Source: JBHIET01 sp046760785
Lineage (GTDB): Bacteria; Chloroflexota; Anaerolineae; B4-G1
NCBI GenBank assembly: GCA_046760785.1
Contig: JBHIET010000054.1
Span: 1-23,133, forward strand
Direction: 5' to 3'
DNA length: 23,133 nt
Position numbers and translations under genes: made by a program. Positions 21,318 to 23,133 of the stretch are shown here, piece by piece (position 1 is the stretch's first letter; the number at the start of each line of letters is the position of its first letter). The notes below the pieces were generated by a model, which ran no database searches, was not told where the DNA came from, and saw only the letters and a list, made by a program, of their open reading frames with translations.

Positions 21318-22826
21318 TCACTCTTTGGCTCGCAACTGCGGGAAGAGAATGACCTCGCGAATGGTCAGCTTATCTGTCAGGAGCATCACCAGACGATCGA
21401 CACCTAGTCCGAAGCCTCCATTGGGTGGCATACCATATTTCATTGCCTGCAGGTAATCCTCGTCCATCGGATGGGCCTCTTCGTCGTCGGGCGCGTAGAG
21501 CCGCCCCATTTCCAGGAACCGCTGCTCCTGGTCAAAGGGGTCGTTCAGTTCAGTGAAGGCATTGCCCATCTCTAATCCTCCGATGAAGTACTCGAAGCGC
21601 TCGACGTGCGTCGGGTCGTCGGGCTTGGCTTTGGCCAGCGGGGAGATGTCGCGCGGGTAATCTATCACAAAGATCGGCTGGATCAGTGTCGGTTCGACCG
21701 TTCCCAGGAGTCCTTTGTCAATCAGATAGCCCCACGTCGCACCTGGTTTCGTCGGCAGCCCCTTGGCCTGCATCGCAGCAGCCAGTTTCTCGGCGGTGGG
21801 GTATTGGAGGTAATCAATGCCTGTTACCTCAAGGGCGATGTCGCGCAGTGTGACCCGCCGCCAGGGGGGGCGGAGGTCAATCTCGTGCCCCTGGTAGTGG
21901 ATCACTGGGCTGCCCACTACCTCCCTGGCAACGTGAGCGATCATCTGCTCGCAGAATGCCATCACGTCGTGATAGTCCCAGTAGGCGGCGTAGAACTCCA
22001 GTTGGGTGAACTCTGGATTGTGTTTCTGGGAGACCCCTTCGTTGCGGAAGTCGTGCCCGATTTCGTAGACCCTGTCGTACATTCCTACCAAGAGCCTCTT
22101 CAGGTACAGTTCAAATGCGATACGCAGGTACAGTTCTTGATGCAGTTGGTTGTGATAGGTGACGAAGGGGCGAGCCGCCGCTCCTCCGTAGATTGGCTGG
22201 AGAATGGGGGTTTCAACCTCCAGGAAACCATGGTCGTCGAAGAAATGGCGCAGGGCTTTGAGCGTGCGAGCGCGCACGCGGAAGACATCACGCACCTCAG
22301 GGTTGCAGGCTAGGTCGGCGTACCGCTGGCGATACCGCTCCTCGACATCGGAAAAAGCAGTATAGCGTATCCGCTTGCCGTCTGCTTCCTTTTCCTTGAT
22401 CACTGGCAGCGGGCTGATTGCCTTAGCCAGCATACGTATTTGCTTCACGAGTACACTGCTCTCGCCGGTGCGAGTGCGCATCAACGTGCCCTCTGCGCCG
22501 ACGAAATCCCCCAGGTCGAAGTCCCGCTTGAACATTTCGTAGGCTTCTCCACCTGTATCCTGGAGGCGCAAGAACAGTTGAATAGAGCCACTCCCATCTT
22601 CGATGTGCGCGAAGGTGACTTTTCCCATAACGCGCATACTGCGCAGCCGTCCGGTCACAGCAACCTGAGGGCCTTCCTCGCCCGCCGCTTCGGATGCCTT
22701 AAGAGCAGCGAGAGCTGCGGCTATAGTGCAAGTGCGCTTGACGCGATGTGGGTACGGCTCGACCCCTCCGGCGCGCAACCGCTTCAGTTTTTCTACACGC
22801 TGTCGCTCTAGTTCCGTGAGTTCCAT
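21318..22826 (-). CDS. lysS: Lysyl-tRNA synthetase, class II
   Basis: It charges tRNA-Lys with lysine. The 502-residue protein has an N-terminal OB-fold anticodon-binding domain (about 54-140, VAVTGRLRSMRVMGKVTFAH) and a class II catalytic domain. That domain has motif 1 around 195-212, motif 2 FRNEGVSQKHNPEFTQLEFY (260-279) with catalytic R261/E263, and motif 3 GFGLGVDRLVMLLT (471-484) with R478. The lysine-pocket segment GGLEMGNAFTELNDP (416-430) is intact. Length is typical of the bacterial enzyme. The ATG at 22826 has GGGAGG 5-6 bases upstream. No T-box leader is seen upstream. The stop is 139 bases from the next gene on the same strand. Confidence 0.97.
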   Translation of the reverse strand: MELTELERQRVEKLKRLRAGGVEPYPHRVKRTCTIAAALAALKASEAAGEEGPQVAVTGRLRSMRVMGKVTFAHIEDGSGSIQLFLRLQDTGGEAYEMFKRDFDLGDFVGAEGTLMRTRTGESSVLVKQIRMLAKAISPLPVIKEKEADGKRIRYTAFSDVEERYRQRYADLACNPEVRDVFRVRARTLKALRHFFDDHGFLEVETPILQPIYGGAAARPFVTYHNQLHQELYLRIAFELYLKRLLVGMYDRVYEIGHDFRNEGVSQKHNPEFTQLEFYAAYWDYHDVMAFCEQMIAHVAREVVGSPVIHYQGHEIDLRPPWRRVTLRDIALEVTGIDYLQYPTAEKLAAAMQAKGLPTKPGATWGYLIDKGLLGTVEPTLIQPIFVIDYPRDISPLAKAKPDDPTHVERFEYFIGGLEMGNAFTELNDPFDQEQRFLEMGRLYAPDDEEAHPMDEDYLQAMKYGMPPNGGFGLGVDRLVMLLTDKLTIREVILFPQLRAKE

Positions 22827-22884
22827 AGCGCCTCCCGTGTCTGCTAAGCACGGCCTTCCGTTAATCCGCTCCGAGTGTTGTCGC

Positions 22885-22967
22885 TGTCATTCTGAGGCCG
22901 AAGGCCGGAAAACCTCGCTGCAGGAAAGGGCCTTTTCGCCTTCGCTTTGCTCTGGCTCGGAGTGACA
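22885..22967. repeat. TGTCATTCTGAG-type palindromic repeat
   Basis: TGTCATTCTGAG (22885-22896) pairs with CTCGGAGTGACA (22956-22967) over 12 bases with two G-U positions. An inner GCC/GGC-rich stretch lies between. This is the familiar motif of dispersed repeats (TGTCATTCTGAGCGAAG...) found scattered in Chloroflexota and other genomes. It lies in the 5' untranslated region predicted for lysS (promoter near 23004), so the lysS transcript should contain the folded hairpin. Confidence 0.7.
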
Positions 22968-23003
22968 TTGGCAGCTCGGAAACTCGGAATGGGCTTGCGC
23001 ATC

Positions 23004-23009
23004 ATTGTA
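23004..23009 (-). promoter_or_regulatory. Candidate -10 element of lysS
   Basis: On the minus strand GGTACAATGAT gives a TACAAT -10 at 23009-23004, about 180 bases upstream of the lysS ATG. The hexamer at the -35 distance is GC-rich and poor. The upstream palindrome (23007-23105) overlaps the polymerase footprint. Another promoter nearer the gene cannot be excluded. Confidence 0.4.
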
Positions 23010-23105
23010 CCAAGGTGCGTTACGAAAACGCCCACGCTGAACGCATCGCGGAGTTCTGCGTGGGCACCCTACACCTAGCTAGTTTTCGGTACAAAACAGC
23101 GTAAC
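23007..23105. repeat. Nested inverted repeat upstream of lysS
   Basis: Inner arms GCCCACGC (23030-23037) and GCGTGGGC (23058-23065) are a perfect 8-bp pair around 20 bases. CGAAAAC (23023-23029) pairs with GTTTTCG (23082-23088). Alternative outer pairs are GTACC (23007-23011) with GGTAC (23088-23092) and GTTAC (23019-23023) with GTAAC (23101-23105). The element may extend beyond the window end. No gene is seen in 22827-23133. Confidence 0.5.
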
Positions 23106-23133
23106 TACAGGCCCCCGGCGATGTTCTACAGGA

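Noticed and set aside
22827..23003. T-box or other riboswitch upstream of lysS
   Set aside because: No T-box sequence or specifier stem is visible; the only structure is the dispersed TGTCATTCTGAG hairpin.

Overview
The window is GC-rich bacterial chromosome carrying mostly housekeeping genes. It contains no rRNA, tRNA, phage block or CRISPR array that I can see. I infer a member of the Chloroflexota (Anaerolineae-like). The grounds are a PccB-type acyl-CoA carboxylase joined to fabF/fabH, a very long multi-GAF sensor kinase, Thr/Pro-rich linkers in surface proteins, a secreted protein with the duplicated YF-ETGH...ARMEWHP repeat, and many short dispersed palindromes between genes. No marker gene here settles the taxonomy.

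Layout. 1-3016 (+): recF, then a small HTH-antitoxin/PIN-toxin pair with its own strong promoter, then rsmG. 3134-7964 (-): a two-component system with a 1400-residue membrane-anchored kinase (five GAF domains and one PAS) and an overlapping NarL-type response regulator. 8001-8204 holds back-to-back promoters for the kinase and for an orphan TM/coiled-coil/TM protein (8246-8902, +). 9005-9961 (-): a membrane-anchored alpha/beta hydrolase, divergent from the next block. 10134-16158 (+): a tight lipid operon, fabF-fabH-carboxyltransferase-biotin carboxylase-biotin carrier. 16159-16735: a gene-free stretch with a long imperfect palindrome and a possible gene remnant. 16763-20099 (+): a Xer-type recombinase, a PH/SHOCT membrane protein, purine nucleoside phosphorylase and a membrane-anchored beta-rich protein, ending at a bidirectional terminator (20163-20192). 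20207-22826 (-): a secreted repeat protein and lysyl-tRNA synthetase. 22827-23133: no gene, but two palindromic elements and a candidate lysS promoter.

How the genes work together. The lipid operon is the clearest functional unit. The carboxylase (biotin carboxylase, carrier and carboxyltransferase) makes malonyl-CoA, FabH starts and FabF elongates the acyl chain. The malonyl transferase, ACP and reductases are not in the window. Start/stop overlaps (ATGA, GTGA, TGATG) imply translational coupling. The two-component system is also coupled, since the regulator's SD and start lie inside the kinase gene.

The most notable observations are: dispersed-repeat DNA that has become coding sequence at operon junctions (carboxyltransferase N-terminus, biotin carboxylase C-terminus); a side-hairpin palindrome upstream of the tyrosine recombinase; an aromatic/arginine-rich C-terminal tail on FabH; a kinase phosphorylation motif in which the family's phosphatase Gln is replaced; and a recurring GTACAAT -10 element at four promoters. 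I do not see a clearly new multi-gene system. The candidates closest to new biology are the palindrome/recombinase neighbourhood, the orphan membrane protein with divergent promoters, and the FabH tail.
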